A DNA stretch of 64,000 bases, from contig CALHBJ010000011.1 in assembly GCA_937930845.1 (NCBI GenBank), positions 1 through 64,000 of the forward strand. Direction: 5' to 3'. The stretch is from an uncultured Rhizobiaceae group bacterium. GTDB lineage: Bacteria; Pseudomonadota; Alphaproteobacteria; Rhizobiales; Rhizobiaceae. Position numbers and translations under genes: made by a program. Position 1 is the first letter of the stretch; every line of letters starts with the position of its first letter. This document shows positions 38,501 to 46,455 of this stretch, one piece after another. The notes below the pieces were generated by a model. The model was given only the letters and a program-made list of their open reading frames with translations, had not been told where the DNA came from and searched no databases.

Positions 38501-39086
38501 CATAATTGACAAAGGTAAATTCGCTTTGGTGAGCAGTGGTGGAGCTTTCCGCCACGTGATCATCGCCCATGAGCGCCAGCACGCCGCCATTTGGAGATGT
38601 TCCAGCCATATTGGCGTGACGGAACACATCGCCAGACCGGTCTACACCCGGCCCCTTGCCATACCAGATGCTGAACACACCATCATACTTGCCTTCGCCG
38701 CGCATTTCGGACTGCTGGGCACCCCAGATGGCCGTGGCAGCAAGGTCTTCGTTCAGCCCTGGCTCAAACACGATATCGCTTTTGACAAGACGATTTTGTT
38801 CCTTCCACATCGCCAAATCCAGCCCGCCAATAGGCGAGCCGCGATAGCCCGTAATATATCCAGCCGTGTTGAGGCCTTTGTTTGCATCACGCGCTTTCTG
38901 CATCAGCATCAGCCGCACTATTGCCTGGGTGCCGGTGATGAACACCTGCCCCTTTTCAAGGTCATATTTATCGTCGAGATGAACGGGCTTCAGCTTTGCA
39001 ACACCATTGGTCGCCGCAACAAGCTTGCCGGTCGCTGTTTTCGAAACAGACTTTTTCGAACCGGTTTTCCTGTCTTTCGTAGCCAT
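35523..39086 (-). CDS. Indolepyruvate ferredoxin oxidoreductase, fused alpha/beta type
   Basis: 1187 aa, full length for the single-chain bacterial form. Order: TPP-dependent pyrimidine-binding domain (FITGTQAIVRLMLMQ, GYITGYRGSPIGGLD), TPP-binding domain (ACPHNTSTHVPEGS-like Cys-rich segment, GIGCHFMSIWMDRS, MGGEGANWLGEHHFS), an Fe-S segment (VCEGCGDCGVKSNC, SCNKDFSC), and a C-terminal gamma/POR domain (GVGGTGVVTVGAVLGMAAH, AQKGGEVASHLRIA). It oxidatively decarboxylates arylpyruvates to aryl-acetyl-CoA. Start at 39086 (MATKDRK) has GGAG 9 nt upstream; the longer frame lacks support. Next to the acyl-CoA ligases and liv genes it suggests aromatic amino-acid or related acid breakdown. Ends -EAAE. 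Confidence 0.9.
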   Translation of the reverse strand: MATKDRKTGSKKSVSKTATGKLVAATNGVAKLKPVHLDDKYDLEKGQVFITGTQAIVRLMLMQKARDANKGLNTAGYITGYRGSPIGGLDLAMWKEQNRLVKSDIVFEPGLNEDLAATAIWGAQQSEMRGEGKYDGVFSIWYGKGPGVDRSGDVFRHANMAGTSPNGGVLALMGDDHVAESSTTAHQSEFTFVNYGMPVLSPAGVQEILDYGVLGLGLSRYAGVWVGIKCVKDTIESTAVIDGRPDRIKLVDPKVDRRPADGLYIRPGDTMLPQEERLVEHKHNAVLDWLAANNVNKTILAGGRKPRIGVITAGKSYLDVRQAMDDLGLDEVRANNLGMRLYKVGCVWPLSQAELRKFAKGLDQIIVVEEKRSLIESQLIEALYGIAKPPLIIGKKDEKGNWLFPAKAQLDSNTIAIAVGERLNKFAKDRKLSAHVKALKDAQAGLAATKGVANRVPYFCAGCPHNTSTHVPEGSRAYAGIGCHFMSIWMDRSTEGFTQMGGEGANWLGEHHFSKRDHVFQNLGDGTYNHSGYLAVRAAAASGASITYKILFNDAVAMTGGQPNEGSLTPWDIAAQVAAEGAKRVVIVSDEPEKYSSQISWPLGTTIHHRSQLDEVQKELAATKGLTVMIYDQTCASEKRRRRKRGAFPDPDKRIVINEQVCEGCGDCGVKSNCVAVGAVDTEFGRKRQIDQSSCNKDFSCINGFCPSFVTVHGAQLKKGKSAPGLSAELPTVPQPTLPKLTGSYGVIVTGVGGTGVVTVGAVLGMAAHLEGKGSAIIDMAGLAQKGGEVASHLRIAPTPEDIKSIRIAASGADLILGCDMVTASTQKVLGSIQKGRTKVVLNSHEKLSGEFTHNVDFSFPTQRIIKTLEKMAGKDRTDVVEAEKLAVALMGDAIASNMFMLGFAWQNGGLPVSEQAIMRAIELNGVQIPMNQMAFQWGRVAAHDRSLLPVSETPVADVLEHRKKSETVDEAIERRVQQLTAYQNKNYAARFAARVARIRAAEEASGSSKGALTEAVAHNLFKLMAIKDEYEVARLYSDGAFLEQVKTQFESWDSFEFHLAPPLFSNRDSKGHLIKKQYGPWMMKAYGWLARMRFLRGGVFDIFGYTAERKMERNLLAEYEDVLDEIETELKPKTLDAAIRLATYPQLIRGFGHVKEANVEKANAERMRLRAGLKNVDGLKTLEAAE

Positions 39087-39191
39087 ACCAAATCGCTCCA
39101 TGGTCGGATTAAACCCTCGCCTGATAGGTAAGGATTGTTGACCTTTATTTCTTCCCCGTCAACAATCAGCCGGCATTGATTTGCGCCTATC

Positions 39192-40577
39192 TTACTGCCC
39201 AAACACCGCTCTTGGCAAAAAAGTAGCCAATTGAGGAAATGCTACCACAATTCCCAATGCCAGCAATTGCAGCACGACAAAGGGTGCAACCCCCCGATAA
39301 ATCTGCGGAGTGGTGAGGCTTTCGGGCGCAACACTGCGCAGGTAAAACAAGGAAACGCCAAACGGCGGCGTCAAAAAGGATGTTTGCAGATTAAGCGCGA
39401 TGAGTATGCCCAGCCACACCGGGCTCATGGCCGACCCATCCGCCATGGGCATGGCCAGCAATACCGGCGCAACCAAGGGCACGACCACATAGGTGATCTC
39501 CAGAAACTCCAAAAAGAAGCCCAGCAGGAAGATCAGCCCCATCACCAGCACCAGTGCCGACAATGTGCCCCCCGGCAGGGAATTGAGAAAAGAGGCAATC
39601 GTCTCCTCCCCACCAAGCCCGCGGAACGTGAGGGAAAATAGTGAAGCGCCCACCACGATTAGCATAATCATGGCGGTCAGATGCGCGCTTTCCTGAACCA
39701 CCTCATTGAGCTTGCCCCATGACAATCTGCGCCCGGCAATCAACAAAGCCCCAAACGCACCAATGGCCGCCGCTTCGGAAGGGGCGGCAATACCCGCCAG
39801 AATGGAACCCAATACGGCAATGATGAGCAACAGCGGCAACACAAGCACCAAGCCGGTACTGCGCGTAACATCCTGCGCCACGGCTTCATCTTCAATTTCC
39901 GCTAAATCTGCGTCCGTTGTTCCACGATGAAACAATAGAAAATACGCACAATAGAGGCCCACCAGGAGCAGCCCTGGCAAGATGGCTCCCAAAAACAAAT
40001 CGGTCACCGTCACCGTGTCGGGGGCAAAGTTTCCTGAATCCAGTTGAGATTTTTGCCATGCATTGGAAATTTGATCCCCAAGGACAATTAAAACGATAGA
40101 CGGTGGAATGATCTGACCCAGCGTCCCGCTTGCCGCGACCGTGCCCGCTGCCACATGGGGAGCAACACCGCGCGCGAGCAAGCTTGGCAGGGCAAACAGC
40201 CCAAGCGTCACCACGCTTGCGCCAACGATGCCCGTGGACGCGGCAAGCAATGTGCCGACAATCGTGACACTGATGCAAAGTCCCGCTCGGCTTCGTTGAA
40301 ACAAACGGGCAGCAGCCCCCAGCATGTCCGCGGCAAGATTGGATTTTTCAAGCAGGTAGCCCATCACCACAAACAGCGGGATCGACACGAGGATTGGATT
40401 GGTCAGAACGCCGAATATGCGCGAGGGAATTGCATGAAACAACGCCCCGTCAAATTGCCCGCCAGCCCATACAATCACTGCCATCACGATGCTGGCACCA
40501 CCCAATGTGAGTGCAACGGGATATCCGGCCAATAACAGGCAAAACGTAAAAATCAAAAACAGCAGATCGATGCTCAA
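39192..40577 (-). CDS. TRAP transporter large permease (DctM-type), second set
   Basis: 461 aa, DctM/FcbT3 family, about 12 TM segments. Typical motifs: AIPSRIFGVLTNPILVSIPLFVVMGYLLEKS, GIVGASVVTLGLFALPSLLARGV, ASGTLGQIIPPSIVLIVLGDQ, AAPSEAAAIGAFGALLIAG and LQTSFLTPPFGVSLFYLRSVAP. It makes the ion-coupled translocation unit. The start is TTG at 40577, overlapping the stop of the small-permease gene (TTGA), so the pair is translationally coupled. It is a normal-length paralogue of the 885-aa permease encoded upstream. Confidence 0.9.
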   Translation of the reverse strand: MSIDLLFLIFTFCLLLAGYPVALTLGGASIVMAVIVWAGGQFDGALFHAIPSRIFGVLTNPILVSIPLFVVMGYLLEKSNLAADMLGAAARLFQRSRAGLCISVTIVGTLLAASTGIVGASVVTLGLFALPSLLARGVAPHVAAGTVAASGTLGQIIPPSIVLIVLGDQISNAWQKSQLDSGNFAPDTVTVTDLFLGAILPGLLLVGLYCAYFLLFHRGTTDADLAEIEDEAVAQDVTRSTGLVLVLPLLLIIAVLGSILAGIAAPSEAAAIGAFGALLIAGRRLSWGKLNEVVQESAHLTAMIMLIVVGASLFSLTFRGLGGEETIASFLNSLPGGTLSALVLVMGLIFLLGFFLEFLEITYVVVPLVAPVLLAMPMADGSAMSPVWLGILIALNLQTSFLTPPFGVSLFYLRSVAPESLTTPQIYRGVAPFVVLQLLALGIVVAFPQLATFLPRAVFGQ

Positions 40578-41125
40578 GAGCCACCATGCCCCTCATTTCG
40601 GCCTTTGCCAAATGCCTGAACAAACCCGCCTGCCAGCAGCAATACACCCAATACCGGCACCAAAGTTTTGATCAGAAAGACGCCAGGCAAGCCGGACACT
40701 TCCACGGAGCCTTCAAGCACACCCCAGGCACGCATTGCGTAAGTGAAGCCTGCAATTGAAAGGGCCAGCGCCATGGGGACCAGCAGCGCGATGAGACCAG
40801 CCCTGTCGCGCCATGCACCGTATCGCCCCCGGCGCGCTGCGCCGATCAAATCAATGCGCACATGGCGGTCGCGCGCAAGCGTTGAACCCACAACCAACAC
40901 GAACAGGAAGGCCTGTAGGGCAATCACGGCTTCCTGCATCCACACATAGTTCACGGCAAAGAGATATCGACCGGCAACCACCAGCACCTGGATAACCACC
41001 ATTAATGCGATCAGCCAGGCACATGTGCGCCCGGTCACATCTATCCACTTTGCCAACCGGTTCATGATTCCAATCCAGCCTGTGCGAGCGCGTTTGCCCC
41101 TAAAGGAAGAGTGAAGGGCGCTCAT
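40574..41125 (-). CDS. TRAP transporter small permease (DctQ-type), second set
   Basis: About 183 aa with four TM segments of the DctQ family: RLAKWIDVTGRTCAWLIALMVVIQVLVVAGRYLF, VWMQEAVIALQAFLFVLVVGSTLARDRHVRIDL, AGLIALLVPMALALSIAGFTYA and GVFLIKTLVPVLGVLLLAGG. It partners the 461-aa DctM by coupled translation. Start at ATG 41125 has GGGGAGG 4-5 nt upstream; a shorter form at 41065 (MNRLAKW) is also conceivable. The 25-nt gap to the upstream 885-aa gene implies one transcript. Confidence 0.82.
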   Translation of the reverse strand: MSALHSSFRGKRARTGWIGIMNRLAKWIDVTGRTCAWLIALMVVIQVLVVAGRYLFAVNYVWMQEAVIALQAFLFVLVVGSTLARDRHVRIDLIGAARRGRYGAWRDRAGLIALLVPMALALSIAGFTYAMRAWGVLEGSVEVSGLPGVFLIKTLVPVLGVLLLAGGFVQAFGKGRNEGHGGS

Positions 41126-41150
41126 GCGCCCTCCCCAATTCACAGCTGTA

Positions 41151-43808
41151 TCAGAAATTCAGCGAAATATCGCGATGAACAGCCCGGCACGATGCAATCG
41201 ACAAACCCTGCTCCCGCGTGACCCGAGATTGCTGGCGCATGCCAATGGTATCGCGCAATGCCAGTTCATAATCAGCCACAACCTGGGCCACCTGGCCTTC
41301 GGCTTTGGTGCGCCACTCCAATTGGTCTTCGTATAGAGCCTTCGCCTTATCAAACTCCGCCAGCGCTTTTTCCAACTCCGGCGTTTTGCGCCGCAAGGCA
41401 CGGCGCACTTTGGAGAGGCCGGATTTGACCTTTGAGGCACCTTCAATATCGCCCACACGGCTGGCAAAATCGTTGACGGTTTTTTCCATATCAGCGGGTG
41501 GGTTGGTCTCGATCTGCGCCCGTAGGGCATCAAATTCTGTGGCCAATTCCTTATAGGCCGCCGTGGATTGCAGCGTCGCGGAGGCTTCCTGAACACCTGC
41601 GTAAGTTTCATCAGCGGTACGGCGGAATTGCGTGCGCAGCTTCGCTTCCGCCTTGGTCAACTCGGCAAAAGCTGCCTGCTTTTCCTTCCAGTCATCTGGA
41701 ATGGTCGCCAGCAGCGCTGCCCGTTCAGCCTTCAGTTTTTCGACCCGCTTCAGCATTTCTGCCTTACGTGTCTCAACATCATCACCACGAAGCCGGGTAA
41801 CAGCCGTTTCCAGAGCAGTAATTTTTGGATCGAACACACGGGCATCGCGTTCAATGCCACGCACGGTCACATGCAAGGGGCGAAACGCAATGGCAGCCTC
41901 ATCAACCACAGCCTCGGCTGCCTTGGATTCGACCAGCAATGCCTTGGCTTTTTCCACGCCGTCAAAGCTTGAGGTCAAATCCTTGGCCATCGCCTTTGGC
42001 AGGAAACTCACATCAATCGGCTTCAACCCGGCGATGGCACGATCCAGTGTTTCATCACCATTGATGAGTTTTCCATGCACATATTCTTCCACACAATATT
42101 GCAAACGCGGGTTGCGTGGTGGTGGTGCCGTATCAGACAGCATGGACACGCGGTTTGGCAGATAGTTCACCAGGGGCGGATAATTCGCCACGATAATCAA
42201 TGCAGCGATTTGCAGGATGATGAACGCAATCACGCCTTTGTACATGTCAATAGTTTTGACCACCGCTGGCGCCACGCCACGCAGATAGAACAGCGCAAAA
42301 CCAAATGGCGGGGTGAGGAATGAGGTTTGAATGTTCAAACCGATCATCACACCCAACCAAACAGCGGTGATGTTCGCCGATGGGTCTGCCAAGAGAATTG
42401 GCGCCACAATCGGCACCACCACAACGGCGATCTCAATGAAGTCGAGAAAGAAGCCGAGGATGAAGATCACGGCCATGACGGTGATGAACTTTGCCCAAAA
42501 ACCGCCGGGAATACCTTCCAGGAAATGCTTGACCAGTTCCTCGCCACCAAAGGCGCGGAACGCCGCCGTCAACATGGCCGCACCCAACAGGATGATGAAT
42601 ACCAGCGATGTCGCCTTGGCAGTCTCGATCATCACTTCCTGCAGGGTATTGTCGATCTGATAGGCGCGCTTCGCACTCCAGGCCAGGGCACCAATCAAGA
42701 CCACAACCGCCGCGATTGAGATATAAACCCCGGTCAGGTTTTCAGATGTGGAAATGTTGCGAATATTTGTGTCGTAATTGCCCAGCGCAAACGCAATGAC
42801 CAACAGGGCAATCAGTGACAATATGGCAGGCGTAAAACTGCCCTTTTGTCCATCTGTTAATCGGTAACCGGCCATCAACAATGCACCAGCAGCGCCAATG
42901 GCACCGGCCTGGTTCACAGTTGCGATGCCGGAAATGATAGAACCCAGAACAAGAAAGATCAGCGCCAGCGGTGGCACCAGCGCAAGGCCGAGTTTGAAGA
43001 AAAACTCACCATCCAGCTTGCCTTCACTACGCACCGGTGGTGCCACATGGGGGCGCAGGAACGCATAGACAAGAATGTAAACCATATAGAGACCGACCAA
43101 CACCAGGCCGGGCACCAACGCACCAAGAAACATTTCACCGGCAGATGTGGACGTCACATCAAAGGAGGACGGCATCGATAATTCGCCGGTGGATGCCTTG
43201 TGCAATGCTTTACGCGCGGTCGACGCCTGATCGGTCGCACTTGCCAGCTGATCGGCCAGAATGATCAATACAATCGAAGGCGGGATGATCTGTCCCAGAG
43301 TGCCCGAAGCCGCAATCGTGCCAGTGGCCAGGGATTTTGAATAATTATTGCGCAACATGGCCGGAAGCGAAATCAGGCCCATTGCGACAACGGTTGCACC
43401 CACAATGCCCGTGGTGGCAGCCAGCAAGGCACCCACAAAAACCACTGAAATACCCAATCCACCGGGAACAGGCCCAAACAGCTGAGCCATGGTGATCAGC
43501 AGATCTTCGGCGATTTTGGACCGCTGCAGCATAATGCCCATGAAGATAAACAGGGGAATCGCAATCAGCGTGTCTCGTTCAACTTCCCAATACACCCCTC
43601 GAAGGTTTGTCACCCCCGCCGAGGTCCACTGGCTCAAATTGCCCTGAGCAAAATAGGCACTGGAATCACCAGCAAACAACCAGCCACAAAGTGCAGCAGC
43701 AGCAAAGGTCAGGATGGCGGAACCAGGCAACGCGAATGCCACCGGATAGCCCGAACCCAACCCGATCGCCATCAGGACGACCAGCAGTAGAAGAAATACG
43801 AGTTCCAT
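41151..43808 (-). CDS. TRAP transporter large permease (DctM/FcbT3-type) with long helical C-terminal tail
   Basis: 885 aa. Residues 1 to about 550 are a DctM core: ERDTLIAIPLFIFMGIMLQRSKIAE, GIVGATVVAMGLISLPAML, ASGTLGQIIPPSIVLIILADQ, NIQTSFLTPPFGFALFYLRGVAP. Compared with the 461-aa paralogue the core has two insertions, about residues 190-225 and 315-390; the latter adds hydrophobic segments. From about 560 to the end is a soluble, charged, helical tail of some 325 residues (KKRVEKLKAERAALLATI-type heptads), probably coiled coil. In the mannitol/chloroaromatic (FcbT) TRAP class the core carries the substrate; the tail's job is unknown. Confidence 0.85.
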   Translation of the reverse strand: MELVFLLLLVVLMAIGLGSGYPVAFALPGSAILTFAAAALCGWLFAGDSSAYFAQGNLSQWTSAGVTNLRGVYWEVERDTLIAIPLFIFMGIMLQRSKIAEDLLITMAQLFGPVPGGLGISVVFVGALLAATTGIVGATVVAMGLISLPAMLRNNYSKSLATGTIAASGTLGQIIPPSIVLIILADQLASATDQASTARKALHKASTGELSMPSSFDVTSTSAGEMFLGALVPGLVLVGLYMVYILVYAFLRPHVAPPVRSEGKLDGEFFFKLGLALVPPLALIFLVLGSIISGIATVNQAGAIGAAGALLMAGYRLTDGQKGSFTPAILSLIALLVIAFALGNYDTNIRNISTSENLTGVYISIAAVVVLIGALAWSAKRAYQIDNTLQEVMIETAKATSLVFIILLGAAMLTAAFRAFGGEELVKHFLEGIPGGFWAKFITVMAVIFILGFFLDFIEIAVVVVPIVAPILLADPSANITAVWLGVMIGLNIQTSFLTPPFGFALFYLRGVAPAVVKTIDMYKGVIAFIILQIAALIIVANYPPLVNYLPNRVSMLSDTAPPPRNPRLQYCVEEYVHGKLINGDETLDRAIAGLKPIDVSFLPKAMAKDLTSSFDGVEKAKALLVESKAAEAVVDEAAIAFRPLHVTVRGIERDARVFDPKITALETAVTRLRGDDVETRKAEMLKRVEKLKAERAALLATIPDDWKEKQAAFAELTKAEAKLRTQFRRTADETYAGVQEASATLQSTAAYKELATEFDALRAQIETNPPADMEKTVNDFASRVGDIEGASKVKSGLSKVRRALRRKTPELEKALAEFDKAKALYEDQLEWRTKAEGQVAQVVADYELALRDTIGMRQQSRVTREQGLSIASCRAVHRDISLNF

Positions 43809-43822
43809 TATTTCATAGGCCC

Positions 43823-44857
43823 CTAATGAACTGTTTCTGCTCGGTCGAGCTTCGATCCGGGTTCTTCCCGAAGATCAGCTACCGCTTCCAGAAGGTAGGA
43901 TACAAACTGGATCAACATGGTGATCGCAAAAATGACGAGGAAAGACGCCATGAGATATTTCACATACATGCCAAAGCCGGACTGCGAGACTTCAAAATTG
44001 GTGACAGTGCCGTAAACAATCGCGTTCTTGCCGCCCAGGCTGACGATGATAATCGCCCAGCACAGCGTCATGCCCAGCAACAAAGAGCCCCAGGCATTGA
44101 CGAATGCCTTGGTGCGGTTTTGCATCCCGGCATAAAAAACATCGACCCGCACATGGCCTTCTTCCAGCAATGTGTAGGCAGACGCAAAGAGGAACAGCGC
44201 CGCATACCAGAAGCGCACCAGATCGCCCATGAAGGCCTGTTCGTAGGAAAAAATGAACCGGGTGAACACGATCAGCAATTCTGCGATCACGATCATAAGC
44301 GTGAGCCAATGAAAGCCCAGAGTGCGCGCCCGAAGGGCAATAAGGCCCGAAACCAAAATCAAGGGAATATGGACATAGGGCCCACGATAGGCAGAACGTC
44401 CCAGCTTTTGAGACATTTCCTTGCCAAACCAGGGCTCCAACATGCCTTCAACCCGAATGAAGGAAATCGCCGCATCCACAAGCCCCACAAGCATGACCGC
44501 AAAAAATGCCCACCTGATGAGATAGGCATTAAAGTCGGAAATCCGCTGCGCATCCTTGCGCAGGGATATTCCTGCGGTGCGCGACACATAGGCAAACACA
44601 AGCGCAAAGCCCACGGCATATAGTCCAAGTTGAACAATGGCCGCCAGACCACCTTCGCCACCAATCAGGCTTGGCACGCCTGGCCAGCCATAGGACAGCG
44701 TCATGACATTATTAATCAGCCATACGGCCAGCACACTCAACATGCTCCAGCCAAAAAGGCGGGTAAGGGTGGCGCTCGTTTGACTTCGAATCCCAGTTGA
44801 TGCCGGAGCAGTGGTGACTTGCTCAACGGCGTCTGCGTTTGTTGACGCGGTATTCAT
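43823..44857 (-). CDS. TRAP transporter small permease (DctQ/FcbT2-type), enlarged
   Basis: About 344 aa, twice the usual DctQ length. The N-terminal half adds hydrophobic segments (MLSVLAVWLINNVMTLSYG, LGLYAVGFALVFAYVS, RWAFFAVMLVGLVDAAISF). The C-terminal half is the DctQ core (ARTLGFHWLTLMIVIAELLIVFTRFIFSYEQAFMGDLVRFWYAAL, EEGHVRVDVFYAGM, KYLMASFLVIFAITML). The start at 44857 has GGGGAG 10 nt upstream; an 18-residue longer frame is not needed. It precedes the 885-aa permease gene by 14 nt and must be its partner. Confidence 0.82.
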   Translation of the reverse strand: MNTASTNADAVEQVTTAPASTGIRSQTSATLTRLFGWSMLSVLAVWLINNVMTLSYGWPGVPSLIGGEGGLAAIVQLGLYAVGFALVFAYVSRTAGISLRKDAQRISDFNAYLIRWAFFAVMLVGLVDAAISFIRVEGMLEPWFGKEMSQKLGRSAYRGPYVHIPLILVSGLIALRARTLGFHWLTLMIVIAELLIVFTRFIFSYEQAFMGDLVRFWYAALFLFASAYTLLEEGHVRVDVFYAGMQNRTKAFVNAWGSLLLGMTLCWAIIIVSLGGKNAIVYGTVTNFEVSQSGFGMYVKYLMASFLVIFAITMLIQFVSYLLEAVADLREEPGSKLDRAETVH

Positions 44858-45168
44858 GCGGCGCGTTCTCCCCGAACCAATGCCCAATCCTCTACCCAAT
44901 TCCAGGCCCATCGACTGGCCCGGTCCTTGCCCCGACCAAATGTCTGGCGAACGCTGCCAATTCTAATGAGCAACGCCATCGCTTCCAACCCCGATGACGC
45001 GATAGTCAGTGCACAATCATCAGTTTTTAGCCAGTAGGAAAATTCGTTTTCGGATTGAACAAACGGTTTGCACCCATCATGCCAAACGCAAATGTGCAAG
45101 CCCGCCCTCATATCCTCAATGCAGATCGGGCGAAGCAAGCGCCTCGCCCGATCCAGAAGTCATGCGAC
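44858..45168. other. 311-nt gene-free stretch between dctP and the permease genes
   Basis: No convincing gene. It contains the strong hairpin at 45124-45153 just past dctP and is otherwise featureless; a 94-codon minus-strand frame here lacks an SD and resembles no family I know. Such spacing between a TRAP binding-protein gene and its permeases often lets mRNA levels differ. Confidence 0.5.
45124..45153 (-). terminator. Hairpin after the TRAP binding-protein gene (attenuator or 3' stabiliser)
   Basis: GATCGGGCGA (45124-45133) pairs perfectly with TCGCCCGATC (45144-45153), 15 nt past the dctP stop. No U-tract follows, so transcription probably continues partly into the permease genes. Confidence 0.55.
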
Positions 45169-46263
45169 TTAGGTAATTCCAAGAACGCGGTTGCGCTGGT
45201 TGGAATATTCAACTTCCGCAAGAGCGCGGTAGCCACCCATTTCGCGAAGTGCTTTCTGGTAGCTGGCGTCGATGCGCGCAGCCAGATCAGAATGCGCCCG
45301 TGTTTCTTCGAACACTTCTTCAGCAGCTTCACCAAATGCATCCCATGTATCGTCGGTAAACGAACGGATCTGCACACCGTGATCGGCTTTCAGCTTGGCA
45401 AGGTATTCACCGTTTTTGGCGATAGCCTCTTCCGGCTGAGCTGCATTTTCTTCGTTACAGGCAGCTTCGATGACGGTTTTTTCCCAAGCAGTAAGACCTT
45501 CCCACCAGGACTTGTTCATGCCGAAGGCAAGACCGCCCCCTGGCTCATGCATGCCTGTGGTGTAGTAGAATTTGGCCGCTTCGTAGAACTTCATAAAGAA
45601 GTCATTATAGGGACCAACCCACTCAGTCGCGTCAATCGCACCAGATACGAGGTTTTCGTAGATCTGACCGCCGGGAAGCGAAACAGGTGAAGCGCCAAGC
45701 TTGGCCATCACGTCGCCACCGAGACCCGGAATACGCATTTTCAGGCCCTTGAGGTCTTCAGCAGATTCAATCTCCTTGTTGAACCAACCGCCGGCCTGGG
45801 CGCCAGTACCGCCGCAGCTGATGGATTTGATGCCGAAACCGCCGGACAATTCGTCCCACAATTCCTGACCGCCACCATACTTGACCCAAGCATTCCACTC
45901 AGGAGTGGTCATACCGAAGGGTACGGAAGTGTAATAAGCAAGACCAGGGTGCTTGCCTTTCCAGTAATAGTCAGCGCCGATGTAAGCGTTGGAATTGCCA
46001 TTAGCCACATCGTCGAAAACGTCAAATGCACCGACTTTTTCGCCAGCAGAGAAATATTTTGTGGTCAGCTTACCATCGGACAAAGCCGTGATACGGTCGC
46101 ACAAACGCTGGGCGGAAATGCCCAGACCAGGGAAGTCACGTGGCCAAGTGGAAACCACTGTCACTTCTTTGATGCCCTGCGACAAAGCAGGCGTGGCGAG
46201 CGTTGCTGCTGCACCAACGGTACCGGCTACACCGGCCTTTTTGATAAATGAACGTCTATCCAT
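45169..46263 (-). CDS. TRAP transporter substrate-binding protein (DctP/FcbT1-type), Tat-exported
   Basis: 364 aa. A twin-arginine signal (MDRRSFIKKAGVAGTVGAAA then TLATPALSQ) is followed by a DctP domain: VVSTWPRDFPGLGISAQRLCDRITALSDGKLTTKYFSAGE, a conserved Arg in LKMRIPGLGGDVMAKLGASPVSLPGGQIYENL, and GAIDATEWVGPYND. The last two are typical of the mannitol/chloroaromatic subgroup. It captures the ligand in the periplasm. Start at 46263 has GGAGGATAT upstream. It is transcribed divergently from the kinase gene at 46456 and feeds the permeases downstream; it is the only binding protein for two permease pairs here. Confidence 0.92.
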   Translation of the reverse strand: MDRRSFIKKAGVAGTVGAAATLATPALSQGIKEVTVVSTWPRDFPGLGISAQRLCDRITALSDGKLTTKYFSAGEKVGAFDVFDDVANGNSNAYIGADYYWKGKHPGLAYYTSVPFGMTTPEWNAWVKYGGGQELWDELSGGFGIKSISCGGTGAQAGGWFNKEIESAEDLKGLKMRIPGLGGDVMAKLGASPVSLPGGQIYENLVSGAIDATEWVGPYNDFFMKFYEAAKFYYTTGMHEPGGGLAFGMNKSWWEGLTAWEKTVIEAACNEENAAQPEEAIAKNGEYLAKLKADHGVQIRSFTDDTWDAFGEAAEEVFEETRAHSDLAARIDASYQKALREMGGYRALAEVEYSNQRNRVLGIT

Positions 46264-46455
46264 GGATATCCTCCGAGTTCGTTCACGAGTTTTACTGCGA
46301 CTGGAAAGCCCCGTCCCAGCAGGCTAATTTACACGTCCTCGTTACACCACGATGCAAGCCCGGATAAAATCGGTACTTATACCTATGTGGCTAACTTGTC
46401 TTTTGGCGCTAGATTACCTCAAACAAAACGTATCCAGATAACAGAGGATATCGGA

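Noticed and set aside
41151-42130. A separate gene for the helical tail of the 885-aa permease
   Set aside because: The frame is continuous with the membrane core with no stop and no internal SD-led start that I could find, so it is read as one fusion protein.
44854-45138. 94-codon minus-strand frame between dctP and the small permease
   Set aside because: No SD, no family resemblance and it covers the dctP hairpin; treated as non-coding.
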